A DNA stretch of 64,000 nucleotides from Actinoalloteichus fjordicus (GCF_001941625.1 NZ_CP016076.1:5626001-5690000), one strand, 5' to 3'. Shown: positions 7,659 to 16,777, numbered from the stretch's first letter. The notes: generated by a model from the sequence alone, not told the origin. Numbers and translations: made by a program.

Positions 7659-9746
7659 CTAGTCCGGCGAGGACGTCAGCACCGCGACGCCGTGCCTGGG
7701 CAGCCGAATCTCGATCATGGGCGAAGCCTCGGGCCCGGCGGTCCGAGCGAGGACGTCGGTCATCGGCTCGGGCAGCGCCACCTCCACAGGCTCGCCGCCG
7801 TGATTGAGCAGCAGCAGGAAGCGGGTGCCGTCGGCAGCGTGCCGGGTGACCGCCTGGACGCCTGCGGGCAACGGGAGGTCGGGCCCGACGCCTGCCGCCT
7901 CGCGGACGACGTCCAACAGGCCGCGCATCGAGGTCGCGTCCAGCCGGGTGCCGAGGTACCAGGCCGTGCCCGCCCCGAACCGGTGTCGGGTGATCGCAGG
8001 CGAGCCGCTCAGCTCGCCGTCGGCGAACTCGGCCAGTGACTCGGCACCCGCCAACCGGATCAGCTCGGACCAGATCCGCCCCGTCACGGGCGCACTCGTC
8101 GCGCCGGAGTCGGCCGCCGCAACCGCTCCGACTCGATCCGCCCCGAGCCCGGTGACGGCGATGGTGCCCGCCTCGGGCAGCGGCCAGAACTCCTCCACCC
8201 AGACGCCGAGGGTCTCCCGCAGCGCCGGAGACATCCCGCCCGCGTGGACGTGGTCGTTCTCGTCGACGATGCCGGAGAAGAAGGAGACGACGAGGTGCCC
8301 GCCGCCCCGGACGTAGTCACGGAGCCGCTCGGCAGCCGCGTCGCTCAGCAGGTAGAGATTGGGCACGACCACCAGCCGGTAGCCGGACAGATCCCGGTCC
8401 GGGTGCACGACGTCGCAGGTCACCCCCGCCTCGAACAACGGGGCGTAGTGCGCCATCTCGGCCTCGTGCCGCGTGACGTCGACGCTGGGATGCGAGTCGC
8501 GTTCCAACGCCCACCAGTTCGACCAGTCCAGCAGCAGCGCGGTCTCCGCGCGCACCCGACTGTCGACGAGCGCGGGCACCGAGGCGAGTTCGGCGCCCAG
8601 CTCGCAGACCTCACGGAAGATCCGGGTGTCGGTGCCGGTGTGCGGGACCATCGCGGCGTGGAACTTCTCGGTGCCGCCTCGCGAGGCGCGCCACTGGAAG
8701 AACATCACCGCGTCCGCGCCCTGTGCGACGGCCTGCCAGCTGCCCAGCCGCATCGCGCCGGGCAGCTTCATGGCATTGCGCTCCCGCCAGTTCACCGCCG
8801 CAGTGGCCTGCTCCATGAGGAACCACGGCTGTCCATGGCGCAGTGACCGCATCAGGTCGAAGTGAAAACCCGCGGCGATGTGACTGTCTGCCTCGAAGGG
8901 GTCGGGGTAGGCGTCGAAGGCGATGAGATCCTGATGGCCTGCCCAGTCGAAGAGGTCGATCGCGGGACCGTCGGTGATGAAGTTGGTGGTCACCGGCACG
9001 TCAGGCGTCAGTCGGAAGAGCACCTCCTTCTCCGCGAGGAAGCAGCCGAGGAACGCATCCGAGGTGAAGCGGGCGAAGTCGACGCTCTGCCCGGGATTCG
9101 GGTGATACGGCGCCAGGCTGGGCACCCCGATGTCGGCCCAGTCGGTGTAGCCCTGCGACCAGAAGTCGGTGTACCAGGCCTGGTTGAGCCGATCGAGATC
9201 GCCGTAGCGGTCGCGCAGCCAGTCACGGAACGCGGCGGCGGAGACGTCCGAATAGCAGGCGTTCATGTGACAGCCGTACTCATTGTTGACATGCCAGAGC
9301 GCCAGCGCCGGATGATCCCGATATCGAGTGGCGATCTGCTCGACGAGCCGGACGGCGTAGTCGCGGTAGACCTGGCTCGACGGACAGAACTGCTGGCGGG
9401 AGCCGGGAGCGAGGCGGACGCCGGTCGAGGTGACCGGCAACGTCTCCGGATGCAGCCGGGCCATCCACGGCGGAGGCGAGGCGGTCATGGTGGCCAGGCA
9501 CGCGCCGATGCCGTTGGCCGCCAGCAGATCCATCAACCGGTCGAACCAGCCGAAGTCGTACTTACCGGGCCTCGGCTCGATCTTCGCCCAGGAGAAGATG
9601 CCGATGCTGACCAGGTTGACCCCGGCCTGCCGCATCAGGCGCATGTCCTCGGCCCAGACCTCCTCCGGCCACTGCTCCGGGTTGTAGTCACAGCCGTAGG
9701 CAGGCCCGCCGAGACGTCGACGCAGCGCGGTCAGATCCGTGCTCAT
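7659..9746 (-). CDS. Beta-galactosidase, glycoside hydrolase family 42
   Basis: The 695-residue product has the GH42 three-domain length and starts with the typical YGCDYNPEQWPEEVW segment. The acid/base Glu is in LWHVNNEYG (Glu156) and the nucleophile Glu is in FLMEQATAAVNW (Glu312). A glutamine-amidotransferase-like central domain follows (VVVPNLYLLSD, GGGHLVVSFFSG). No signal peptide is visible, so it probably hydrolyses imported beta-galactosides, such as galactan oligosaccharides, in the cytosol. Two starts are possible: ATG 9746 with AGGAG 11 bases upstream, and ATG 9767 seven codons earlier, whose ribosome site is weaker. It lies 101 bp after the Gfo/Idh gene on the same strand. Family assignment is firm; the natural substrate is inferred. 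Confidence 0.92.
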   Translation of the reverse strand: MSTDLTALRRRLGGPAYGCDYNPEQWPEEVWAEDMRLMRQAGVNLVSIGIFSWAKIEPRPGKYDFGWFDRLMDLLAANGIGACLATMTASPPPWMARLHPETLPVTSTGVRLAPGSRQQFCPSSQVYRDYAVRLVEQIATRYRDHPALALWHVNNEYGCHMNACYSDVSAAAFRDWLRDRYGDLDRLNQAWYTDFWSQGYTDWADIGVPSLAPYHPNPGQSVDFARFTSDAFLGCFLAEKEVLFRLTPDVPVTTNFITDGPAIDLFDWAGHQDLIAFDAYPDPFEADSHIAAGFHFDLMRSLRHGQPWFLMEQATAAVNWRERNAMKLPGAMRLGSWQAVAQGADAVMFFQWRASRGGTEKFHAAMVPHTGTDTRIFREVCELGAELASVPALVDSRVRAETALLLDWSNWWALERDSHPSVDVTRHEAEMAHYAPLFEAGVTCDVVHPDRDLSGYRLVVVPNLYLLSDAAAERLRDYVRGGGHLVVSFFSGIVDENDHVHAGGMSPALRETLGVWVEEFWPLPEAGTIAVTGLGADRVGAVAAADSGATSAPVTGRIWSELIRLAGAESLAEFADGELSGSPAITRHRFGAGTAWYLGTRLDATSMRGLLDVVREAAGVGPDLPLPAGVQAVTRHAADGTRFLLLLNHGGEPVEVALPEPMTDVLARTAGPEASPMIEIRLPRHGVAVLTSSPD

Positions 9747-9847
9747 TGCCTGAAGTGCTCCTGTCATCGCCGAGCGGTGTCGTCGAGGTGTCCCGGTCGC
9801 CCGACCGCGACGACGGTCGAACCGTCGTCGCGGCGGGCCGTCGTCGA

Positions 9848-11176
9848 TCAGATCGGGAGCAGATCGCCGATCCGCACGAGTCCGCCGGTGCCGAAGGACT
9901 TCGTCGCCGCCAGACCGATCGCCAACGCCCGTGCCCCGGCGATGTGGTCCGCGCGCAACCCGAGCGGGTCGGCGGCGGGCGGGCCGAACAGCGCGTCGAG
10001 CATCAGGTCGTCGCCGCCGCCGTGACCGGGGCGCATCGGCTCGTCCAGCAGGACCTCGGCAGGCTGGAACAGCGGACGCAGCGTGATCGCCGTCCGCGTT
10101 GGCGCGACCTCCTCCACCGAACCGGGCGACACTCCCATCCGCGAGCCGTGCTCCAGCGGCGACCGGGCGTAGTCGTTCTCCAGGACGTCGAGCTCCAGCC
10201 TGCCCTTGGTGCCGTTGAACGACACGCGATATCCCTCGTAGGGCGCATAGGCGGTGAGCTGATAGGTCAGCGAGGCCCCGCCCCGGTACCGGGCCAGGAC
10301 CGACATGTCGTCCTCGATGTCGATGTCACCGGCGAAGACGTTGCGGTCGCGCTGATAACCGTCCTCGTGCTCGGCGTCCAGGTACAGCTCGGTGAGTCGG
10401 GGGGACGCGGCCATGTCCAGGGCGAAGGGATCGGTCGCAGCGGCCTGCGAGCCCGCAGCCCGCAGGTAGTCCTTGGCGTAGCCGTTGCGCGCGCCGCCCT
10501 CGGCGCCGTAGAAGAAGAGGTTCCCGAGTCCGACCACCGAGTCGGGTGCGTCGTCGAGCCACCAGTTGACCAGGTCGAAGTGGTGGCTGGACTTGTGCAC
10601 GAGCAGGCCGCCGGAGTTCTCCCGGTTGCGGTGCCAGCGCCGGAAGTAGTCCGCGCCGTGCTGCACGTCGAGCAGCCACTCGAAGTGCACGGAGCCGACG
10701 TCGCCGATCACCTGCTCGGCCAGCAGCTCACGAACCCGCTGGTGGACGGGGTTGTAGCGATAGTTGAAGGTGACCTCGATCCGGCCGCCGGTCCGCTGTT
10801 GCGCCGCCAGGATGCGGCGGGCCTTCTCGACGTCGGTGGTCATCGGCTTCTCGGTGACCGCCCGCAGTCCCGCCTCGACGGTGGCCACGAGATAGTCGTC
10901 GTGGGCGCTGTCGGTCGTGCAGACCATCACCGCGTCGACCCGCTCACGAGTGAGCATCTCGGTGAAGTCGGCAGGCGCATACGTCGGCAGGGCGGCCAGC
11001 CCGTGCTGCTCGCCGAGCCGACGATTGTGCACCCGCATCCGCGTCTCGTTGGTGTCACACAGGGCCACGAGCTGTGCGTTCGCGGGAAAGCGGGTAGCCA
11101 ACGCGTCGACGTACATGTCCGCCCGCGATCCGGTTCCGACGACCGCATAGCGAACCGGCGTCACACCCTCGCTCAC
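9848..11176 (-). CDS. Gfo/Idh/MocA-family oxidoreductase
   Basis: This roughly 442-residue protein has an N-terminal Rossmann fold (YAVVGTGSRADMY), the DSAHDDYLVATVEAGLRAV segment leading to the conserved TEKPMTT motif, and a C-terminal alpha/beta domain with HKSSHHFDLVNWW, where the second His is a likely catalytic residue. Such enzymes oxidise or reduce sugars and cyclitols with NAD(P). The GTG at 11176 has AGGGGAG eight bases upstream and is preferred over the GTG at 11197, which has no such site. It probably heads a two-gene transcript with the GH42 beta-galactosidase, which suggests that it processes the released sugar. The exact substrate cannot be read from the sequence. Confidence 0.85.
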   Translation of the reverse strand: MSEGVTPVRYAVVGTGSRADMYVDALATRFPANAQLVALCDTNETRMRVHNRRLGEQHGLAALPTYAPADFTEMLTRERVDAVMVCTTDSAHDDYLVATVEAGLRAVTEKPMTTDVEKARRILAAQQRTGGRIEVTFNYRYNPVHQRVRELLAEQVIGDVGSVHFEWLLDVQHGADYFRRWHRNRENSGGLLVHKSSHHFDLVNWWLDDAPDSVVGLGNLFFYGAEGGARNGYAKDYLRAAGSQAAATDPFALDMAASPRLTELYLDAEHEDGYQRDRNVFAGDIDIEDDMSVLARYRGGASLTYQLTAYAPYEGYRVSFNGTKGRLELDVLENDYARSPLEHGSRMGVSPGSVEEVAPTRTAITLRPLFQPAEVLLDEPMRPGHGGGDDLMLDALFGPPAADPLGLRADHIAGARALAIGLAATKSFGTGGLVRIGDLLPI

Positions 11177-11654
11177 CTGCACCACTCCCCTGTTCACCTC
11201 GGCCGTGTCCCGGCTGCACGCCTGTCCTGACAGGCCCGGTCGACCCCGTCGGATTCAACCGGCCGACCTTCGGACCACGCAAGCGTGTGCCGGGTGCCGG
11301 GCGAGAAGCGACCCATTACGGCCGGCAGTACGGGTCTGTCCGCGTGCCCCGGCGGAGCCGAGGGCGCCCTCGCGTCACCGGCCGGCCGCACGACGCTCGC
11401 TGAGCGACCTCGCCAGCATCCTGGACACGGATTCCCGACGTCGGTCCGAGGTATCGACGACCCGGGTCGGGTCCACAGGCGGCCAGACGCGCAGGCGGGT
11501 CAGCAGGACTCCGGACCAGCGGGCAGCCGAGGCGAGACAGCGAAGTCCGTCGCCTCCCGTGGACCGGACGCTAGCCGGCGGGATCACCGAGTGAAACGAT
11601 CGAAGTCGACTCCCCCGGGCAGCTCCGGACGCTCGCCCAGATCGGGGTACGACG
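11177..11654. other. Intergenic region between divergent genes
   Basis: This 478-bp stretch separates the minus-strand Gfo/Idh gene from the plus-strand lipoprotein gene and must hold both promoters. I see no gene, strong palindrome or hairpin in it. Confidence 0.5.
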
Positions 11655-12194
11655 ATGAGACGACGCCCCAGCACTCGGCTCGCCGTCGCCGCGCTCGCCG
11701 TCGCCGCGCTAGTCCTCGCCGCCGCAGGCTGCGGCCGTCCCGAGCCGCCCGCAGGACCCCTGGTCACCACGCTGAGCCTGGCGGCCACCGAGGCGGCGCG
11801 CCGAGGCACGATCGAACTCTCGGCCACGGAGATCGAGTCGCTGCCCCGCAGCCAGGCGCGCGAGGACAGCCCGCCCGACGACGTGGTGGCGATGCCGTGG
11901 GAGCTGATCGCAGTCGACGCGGACGACCGCAGCGTCGTGATCCGCTACCTGCCCTCCGTCGTCTGTCATCGGGCGGCGGGCATCTGGGCGCGACCCGACG
12001 ACGATGGCGTGCTGATCGCACCGCTCGCCCGCGCTCCGGGTTCGGCGACAGCCTGCTCCTTGGAGGCCCAGCCCGTCGTCACGACCGTCGTCGAACTCCC
12101 GATAAGCATCGGCGAGCGCGAACTTCGTGCACTGCTGGTCGACGACGAGCTGGCGCGAAGACTCGATGAGGAGCCTTTGTCTGCGCCCTCGTGA
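11655..12194 (+). CDS. Putative lipoprotein of unknown function
   Basis: The 179-residue product starts with a basic n-region (MRRRPSTR), a hydrophobic stretch of alternating Ala/Val/Leu, and a lipobox LAAAGC with Cys26, so it should be lipid-anchored on the outer face of the membrane. The mature part is about 150 residues, with an RSVVIRYLPSVVCHRA segment and several Cys residues; I do not recognise a family. Only a weak purine-rich site precedes the ATG. It stands alone, with the MDMPI-like gene converging on it from the right. Confidence 0.65.
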   Translation: MRRRPSTRLAVAALAVAALVLAAAGCGRPEPPAGPLVTTLSLAATEAARRGTIELSATEIESLPRSQAREDSPPDDVVAMPWELIAVDADDRSVVIRYLPSVVCHRAAGIWARPDDDGVLIAPLARAPGSATACSLEAQPVVTTVVELPISIGERELRALLVDDELARRLDEEPLSAPS

Positions 12195-12337
12195 CTGTTG
12201 TCGTGCGCGCTTCGCTGCTGCTCCCGTGCCGCGACGGGGCACCAACCACGACCGCCGACTACGTTCCGATGCGACGACGACGCAGCCCAGGACGAGATCA
12301 CGCGCCGACCGGTCCACCGCCCCAGACCGGTGTCCTC

Positions 12338-12913
12338 TCAGGCGGCCCACTGCGGATCGCGCCCGCTGAGTCCGAGGACCCGGTCGAACGACGAGGCCGA
12401 GTCGTGCACGGCGATCTCCGGTCCGAAGGAGCCCGATGCCCGGCCCTGTTCGGCCAGCCTGCCCATCACCGCCAACGCGGCATCGGCCGTCGCGGAGCCG
12501 CAGTCGTACGGCAGTCCCGCGGCGCGGGCGAGGTCCCAGCCATGCAGGATCAGCTCCACGAAGGCCAGCTCGCCCGCGAAGGTTGCCGGGAACTCGGAGC
12601 CCCCCGCGATCACCGTCGTCCCCGTCCAGGCCGCAGGCTCGCTCCAGGCCTTCGCCGTCTCGGACAGCCCGTCGGAGAGCCGCGCCCGCCAGTCGCCCGT
12701 CATCTGGTCCTCAGACCAGTCGACGTCGGTGGGAAACGGTTCCTTCCGGCCCGCGAGGCTCAGGATTCGCGTGGCCCAGATGACGTGGTTGAGCAACGCC
12801 CGCACGTCGAACTCCGCACACGGCGTGGGCGACGCGAAGTCGGCAGGCTCGATCCGCTCGGCCACTCCACGAAGCTCGTCGGCGCCGGCCGCCAGCATGG
12901 GGTGCAGTTCCAT
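12338..12913 (-). CDS. TIGR03086-type DinB/MDMPI-like metal-binding protein
   Basis: The 191-residue product matches the actinobacterial DinB/mycothiol-dependent maleylpyruvate isomerase-like family: a four-helix bundle with metal-binding His residues in LLNHVIWATRIL and in the hallmark VELILHGWDLARAAG motif, followed by a C-terminal helical part ending near GRDPQ. Members often use mycothiol or a related thiol; the substrate of this one is unknown. The start at 12913 has AGGAG four bases upstream; the open frame reaches 13117, but that leader has no conservation. It is divergent from the AraC-type regulator, which may control it. Confidence 0.78.
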   Translation of the reverse strand: MELHPMLAAGADELRGVAERIEPADFASPTPCAEFDVRALLNHVIWATRILSLAGRKEPFPTDVDWSEDQMTGDWRARLSDGLSETAKAWSEPAAWTGTTVIAGGSEFPATFAGELAFVELILHGWDLARAAGLPYDCGSATADAALAVMGRLAEQGRASGSFGPEIAVHDSASSFDRVLGLSGRDPQWAA

Positions 12914-13106
12914 GTCTCTCCTCATCGCTATCGCACGGGGGGTGCGCCTGCGACAGTAGGAGCCGGTGGGGTCGGGATTCTTGAACAAAGACGTCAGCCG
13001 CCGGGTCGGTGCCGCCGGACCGCTCCAGAGCCGGACCGGTGTCCGGACGCATCCCGCACCGCGGCGGCCCAGGGAAACCGTCCGACCGGGGACATAAGCT
13101 GCCGAC

Positions 13107-13967
13107 ATGACCATCACCGCAGGTCAGCGACACTCGAGCCAAGGGCGCCCCGGTCTGTCTCCCGCCGCGCCGGTCCGCAGTGCGGGCGTGCTGTACCGGG
13201 CCGTCGCCCACGAGAGCTTCCGACTCGGCAAGCACCTGCCCGCGCCCGAGATCGCCCCGTTCGTCGAGTACTACTGGACGATTCACTGGGACCTGCCCGA
13301 CGGGCGGTCCCACCGGCAATGGGTGATCCCGCACCCCACCGTGCATCTCGTCTTCGATCCGGCGGGCTCGGCGTTGTACGGGGTGATGCGCGGCCGCTAC
13401 TCCCGGCTGCTGTCCGGCACCGGCCACGTGCTGGGCGTGCGATTCCGCCCGGCGGGCGTCCGACCGTTCCTGACCGGCCCGGTCTCGGCGTTGACCGACC
13501 GGGTCCTGCCGGTGGCGGAGTCGTTCGGTCCTGTGGCTGACCAACAGGCACGGGCGGTGCTCGACGTCGCCGAGTCGAGTGCGCTGGTCGCGGCAGCGGA
13601 CGAGTTCCTCCGCCCGCGACTGCCCGAGAAGGACCCGATGACTCCGGTTGTCGCCGAGATGGTGCGGTCGATCGTCGAGGATCCCGGCATGGTCCGCGTC
13701 GACGCGGTGGCGGAGCGATTCGACATCGGCGTGCGCACCCTGCAACGCCTGTTCGCCGAGTACGTGGGCGTCCCGCCGAAATGGGTGCTCCTGCGCTCCC
13801 GAGTGCACGAGGCCGTCGAGCGAGCAGGCGACGGTGACATCGTGAACTGGGCACGGCTCGCCTGCGATCTCGGCTACAGCGACCAGGCACACCTGACCCG
13901 GGACTTCACTCGCGCCGTCGGCCAGTCGCCTGCCCGCTATGCGCGGGACTGCCGTTCGGGAGAATGA
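13107..13967 (+). CDS. AraC-family transcriptional regulator
   Basis: The 286-residue protein has an N-terminal DUF6597-like sensor domain (segments APFVEYYWTIHWDLP, QWVIPHPTVHLVFD and GVRFRPAGVRPFL) and a C-terminal AraC double helix-turn-helix with DIGVRTLQRLFAEYVGVPPK and LACDLGYSDQAHLTRDFTRAVGQSPARY. It is a cytosolic DNA-binding regulator whose ligand is unknown. It is transcribed away from the MDMPI-like gene, with 193 bp between the two starts, which makes that gene a likely target. The ATG at 13107 has only a weak ribosome site, and the first 25 residues look non-conserved, so an internal GTG is possible. A clear terminator overlaps its stop. Confidence 0.85.
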   Translation: MTITAGQRHSSQGRPGLSPAAPVRSAGVLYRAVAHESFRLGKHLPAPEIAPFVEYYWTIHWDLPDGRSHRQWVIPHPTVHLVFDPAGSALYGVMRGRYSRLLSGTGHVLGVRFRPAGVRPFLTGPVSALTDRVLPVAESFGPVADQQARAVLDVAESSALVAAADEFLRPRLPEKDPMTPVVAEMVRSIVEDPGMVRVDAVAERFDIGVRTLQRLFAEYVGVPPKWVLLRSRVHEAVERAGDGDIVNWARLACDLGYSDQAHLTRDFTRAVGQSPARYARDCRSGE

Positions 13968-13978
13968 CTTCTCCCTTT
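13958..13978 (+). terminator. Intrinsic terminator of the AraC-type gene
   Basis: GGGAGAA, a TGAC loop and TTCTCCC form a perfect 7-bp stem followed by TTT. The loop contains the stop codon of the AraC gene. Confidence 0.75.
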
Positions 13979-14221
13979 GCTGCGCCATTCGAGTGAGTGG
14001 CGAATCACGATTGCACCGCTTGGCGTAATGCACGATCGGCTGCCGACACCAACAGTCGACAGCCTGCGGCAAACAAGAGCTCTCAACCCGACCTGTTCGC
14101 GGCGCGCTGACCAACACCGCTAAGCTGCCCACCAGTGACGACCGATGCAGCCACGGCGAGTTCGGCCACGCGGTCGCATACTGCTGCCATCGAATGGTGC
14201 AATAGATCGCAGGGGGAGAAC

Positions 14222-14545
14222 ATGGTAGACGCGGTAGCGGATACCCAGGCAGTACTGGAACGGCTGGCGGAACGACGAGACAAGGTCCGAGAGCTTCGGC
14301 TGGGCGCAGCAGAGAAGCGGCACGAGTCGACGACCGCCGACGGACTCATCACCGTCGTAGTGGACGGCGCCGGACACATCATCGACATCACCATCAAGGA
14401 CGCCGAGGTCCGCACCCCCCATCCCACGAAGATCGGTGGTCGGGTGCTCGCAGTCATTCAGGAGGCCCGTCGCGCGGCCGCCGACGAGAGTCGGGCGGCC
14501 CTGGCCGAGATCATGCCGGGCTTCCTCGAGGACGAGGACCGGTGA
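14222..14545 (+). CDS. YbaB/EbfC-family protein (type VII cluster 1)
   Basis: The 107-residue product has the YbaB/EbfC pattern: an N-terminal helix with the AERRDKVRELRLGAAEKR segment, then beta-strands ending in LITVVVDGAGHIIDITI, and a C-terminal helix rich in Ala/Glu. Classical YbaB proteins bind DNA as dimers, but actinobacteria also carry copies beside EspC and WXG100-like genes where they are thought to serve type VII secretion substrates. The ATG at 14222 is preceded by AGGGGGAG three bases away; an upstream GTG frame from 14135 adds unconserved residues. The stop overlaps the next ATG as TGATG, so the two YbaB-like proteins are translationally coupled. Confidence 0.78.
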   Translation: MVDAVADTQAVLERLAERRDKVRELRLGAAEKRHESTTADGLITVVVDGAGHIIDITIKDAEVRTPHPTKIGGRVLAVIQEARRAAADESRAALAEIMPGFLEDEDR

Positions 14546-14853
14546 TGGACTCCTCCGAACAGATCAAGGAACGTCTTGTCCTGGCCCAGCAGAAATATGA
14601 GAGGGCGAAAGAGAAGGCGGCCCGACTCGCGAAAACGACTGTTGTCGAGGACCTCGAAGGAGACCTGGGTGCCGTCGTGGTGAGTGGTTATGGCCAGCTC
14701 AACGAAATCCGGATCAATCCGGCGGAGCTTCGTTACACCAACGGCCGGGGTCTGTCCGCCGCGTTGCTTCGATCCATCAAGCGAGCGGAGGCCAAGGCCG
14801 AAGCACTTCGCCAGGAGACTTCGACCGATGCCAGGGAAGGGCACCGACGATGA
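14545..14853 (+). CDS. Second YbaB/EbfC-like protein (type VII cluster 1)
   Basis: This 102-residue protein is another YbaB-like fold: a charged coiled-coil-forming N terminus (QQKYERAKEKAARLAKTT), a beta segment DLGAVVVSGYGQLNEIRI, and a C-terminal helix. It overlaps the preceding gene by one base (TGATG) and the next by four (ATGA), so the three are one translational unit. Two different YbaB-like proteins in tandem could form a heterodimer. A GTG three bases earlier (14542) is an alternative start. The role in secretion is inferred from context only. Confidence 0.7.
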   Translation: MDSSEQIKERLVLAQQKYERAKEKAARLAKTTVVEDLEGDLGAVVVSGYGQLNEIRINPAELRYTNGRGLSAALLRSIKRAEAKAEALRQETSTDAREGHRR

Positions 14854-15170
14854 CTGATTTCGAAGTCGTCCCGGAGGCACTGCGCAACAGCGTGCGATTC
14901 CTTCAGGAGGCGGCGGACTCCTGGGCGAGCGCACGCGACGACCTCACGGGGCAGGAACTCTCCGACACGGGCCTCGGTCTGCTCGGCAGCGAATCGGGAG
15001 CCACCCGAAGGTACGGAGAAGCATTGACCGAGGCGATGAGTCGACTCGGCGAGGGATCCGAGATACTGGAGGCTGCGGCCACCGCGCTCAAGGACGTGGC
15101 CGACGATTACGAGAGTCGGGACGCCGAGTTCTATGCGCAGTTCGACTACTTGACCAACGAACTGCCCTGA
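14850..15170 (+). CDS. EspC-like type VII secretion substrate family protein
   Basis: The 106-residue protein begins MTDFEVVPEALRN and continues as an all-helical sequence of about 100 residues, the pattern of the actinobacterial EspC/DUF2580 family. Its helices carry the heptad-like EAADSWASARDDL and LGEGSEILEAAATALKDVADDYE stretches. Proteins of this family are secreted or form filaments with ESX systems. It starts with ATGA overlap and is followed 31 bp later by a larger WXG-type gene. No secretion apparatus gene is present in the window. Confidence 0.72.
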   Translation: MTDFEVVPEALRNSVRFLQEAADSWASARDDLTGQELSDTGLGLLGSESGATRRYGEALTEAMSRLGEGSEILEAAATALKDVADDYESRDAEFYAQFDYLTNELP

Positions 15171-15201
15171 TCGCCGGACGCCGACGAAATTCGAGGTTGT
15201 C

Positions 15202-15870
15202 ATGAGTTACGAATCTCTGGACCCTTTCCCCGAATCGGACGCCGATAAAATAATCGAGTATGCCAACAAGGTCGGCGAACGCGCAGTCGAAGACATGATC
15301 AACACAATTCGAGACACCTTCGGACACCCGGAGGCAATTGAAACTCGAGTCGACGCCTGGGGATTTCACGCAAAACAGAAGCTCGATCAGTCACTTGACT
15401 CGATATCGAATTGCAGAGCAGACCTGAGCGCCTACTGGCAAGGTGGCGCATACGACAGCTTCACCATCTATCTGGATCACCTCGAAGGAATCTTCCAAAC
15501 CGCAGTCGATGTTTTCAAAGAAATGTCAGAGCACCTCAAGGACATTGCCAGCACCATGACTGACGTATACAATGAGGGAATCAGCTTCATCTACACCTGT
15601 GCAGGAATCATCGTCGAGGCGATGGGCGGGTTCGCTTCCGGAATCACAGAATTGTTCTTCGGCGTCGCCGAGGTAATCTGCGATGCTATCGCAGATTTTG
15701 TTCGAAAGTGCGGAGAAACCATAACAGTACTCAACACTGCAATTAGCGAATATCGAAGGACTGGCCAGAGTCTGCTTCATGGCGTCACCGACATCAGGGT
15801 TCCAGAGACAATTCCGCAATCTTCGGTGGACATTGGGGGGTGGAATGTCCGCGATCGAGTCACGCCCTAG
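15202..15870 (+). CDS. Large WXG100-like helical protein (222 aa)
   Basis: The N-terminal 110 residues look like an elongated WXG100 helical hairpin, with the turn motif Y-W-Q-G-G at SAYWQGGAYDSF. It is followed by an Ala/Gly-rich hydrophobic stretch (about residues 130-180, with IYTCAGIIVEAMGGFASGI) that could insert in a membrane, and a short polar tail. The gene is visibly less GC-rich than its surroundings, near 45-50% in places, and uses A/T-ending codons. That suggests recent acquisition or relaxed selection. A purine-poor region lies before the ATG, so translation may depend on upstream genes. Its last 26 bases overlap the next lipoprotein gene. Secretion by a type VII system is inferred. 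Confidence 0.7.
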   Translation: MSYESLDPFPESDADKIIEYANKVGERAVEDMINTIRDTFGHPEAIETRVDAWGFHAKQKLDQSLDSISNCRADLSAYWQGGAYDSFTIYLDHLEGIFQTAVDVFKEMSEHLKDIASTMTDVYNEGISFIYTCAGIIVEAMGGFASGITELFFGVAEVICDAIADFVRKCGETITVLNTAISEYRRTGQSLLHGVTDIRVPETIPQSSVDIGGWNVRDRVTP

Positions 15871-16474
15871 AAGCCAGAGGACAACTCGTGCCGCGCTCGT
15901 CGGCGGCCTCTCGGTAGTTCTGATGGTGTCGTGCACGACAGGCCCCATGCCAGCGCAAAACCAATCGACCGCCGATTTTTCGGAGCTGCCTTCTTCATGT
16001 GATCTGGTGCCGATAGAGCTGCGAGATCGGCTGGTGCCTGGCGCGCCAAGCGAGCCGGGTCGAACGACGAACATGGACTCATGCAGATGGGATTACATTT
16101 CAAAACCGGCGGTCGGTTCCGAAGACACCCCCACCAGGAACAGACTACACGTGTCCTGGCTGATTCACACTCCACCAGAATCATCAGATCTGAGCGCAGT
16201 CGCGATCGCAGATTCCGCCTTCAACAGAGCGCGGAATAATCAGGCAGATCCGCCGCCAGTAGATATCGCCGACCTGGGTGACGATGCATACGCCACGCCA
16301 CTTGAGAACAGCGGGCGCTCCATCAACTTTCGGCGCACGAACGTTAATGTGACCATCTCCTACTCTGTGCGTCGGACCGATCAGTCCAATAATGATCAAC
16401 CGGAAGAGGACCCGACACTCGAGGTCGCCCGCGCTGTCGATCAGGCCTTGCTGGGTCATATTGAAGGCGAGTAG
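15845..16474 (+). CDS. DUF3558-like putative lipoprotein (type VII cluster 1)
   Basis: The 209-residue product has a signal sequence ending in the lipobox LMVSC (Cys30), followed by a Ser/Thr/Pro-rich linker. The SCDLVPIELRDRLVPGAP segment and a later SCRWDY motif resemble the Cys-containing DUF3558 fold of actinobacterial surface lipoproteins. The ATG at 15845 has GGGGGTGGA directly upstream and lies inside the 3' end of the preceding gene. An equivalent lipoprotein is present in the second type VII cluster at 46444-47064, which supports a shared role on the outer membrane face. The molecular function is unknown. Confidence 0.72.
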   Translation: MSAIESRPRSQRTTRAALVGGLSVVLMVSCTTGPMPAQNQSTADFSELPSSCDLVPIELRDRLVPGAPSEPGRTTNMDSCRWDYISKPAVGSEDTPTRNRLHVSWLIHTPPESSDLSAVAIADSAFNRARNNQADPPPVDIADLGDDAYATPLENSGRSINFRRTNVNVTISYSVRRTDQSNNDQPEEDPTLEVARAVDQALLGHIEGE

Positions 16475-16747
16475 CCCGAGTTCATCGAAAAGAAGGGGGT
16501 GTAGCGCTCAAAGAGGTCGGTGGGGGCATCTTGTCGTACTTGTGGAGCCGTGATCCTTGGCCGGACGTCACACGACGGCGCAGCCGATGCCGACCACGCC
16601 GTTCAGATAGCCGCCCCACCGATCGTGAAAATCTCCCTCCACAACGTCGGACGAATGCTCATTCGATGATCCCTCGTCGAAGTGCCATCGACGAGTCGTC
16701 GAATACCAAGCTTCCGATAGTTAGTCACCAACATATTGCCTACAGTG

Positions 16748-16777
16748 TTGACAGGACCAATAACGATTGTCTAACAT
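16748..16777 (+). promoter_or_regulatory. Sigma70-type promoter of the pectate lyase gene
   Basis: TTGACA (16748-16753) and TAACAT (16772-16777) are separated by 18 bases, a good match to a housekeeping actinobacterial promoter. The predicted start of transcription falls at or beside the palindrome at 16786-16799. Confidence 0.6.
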
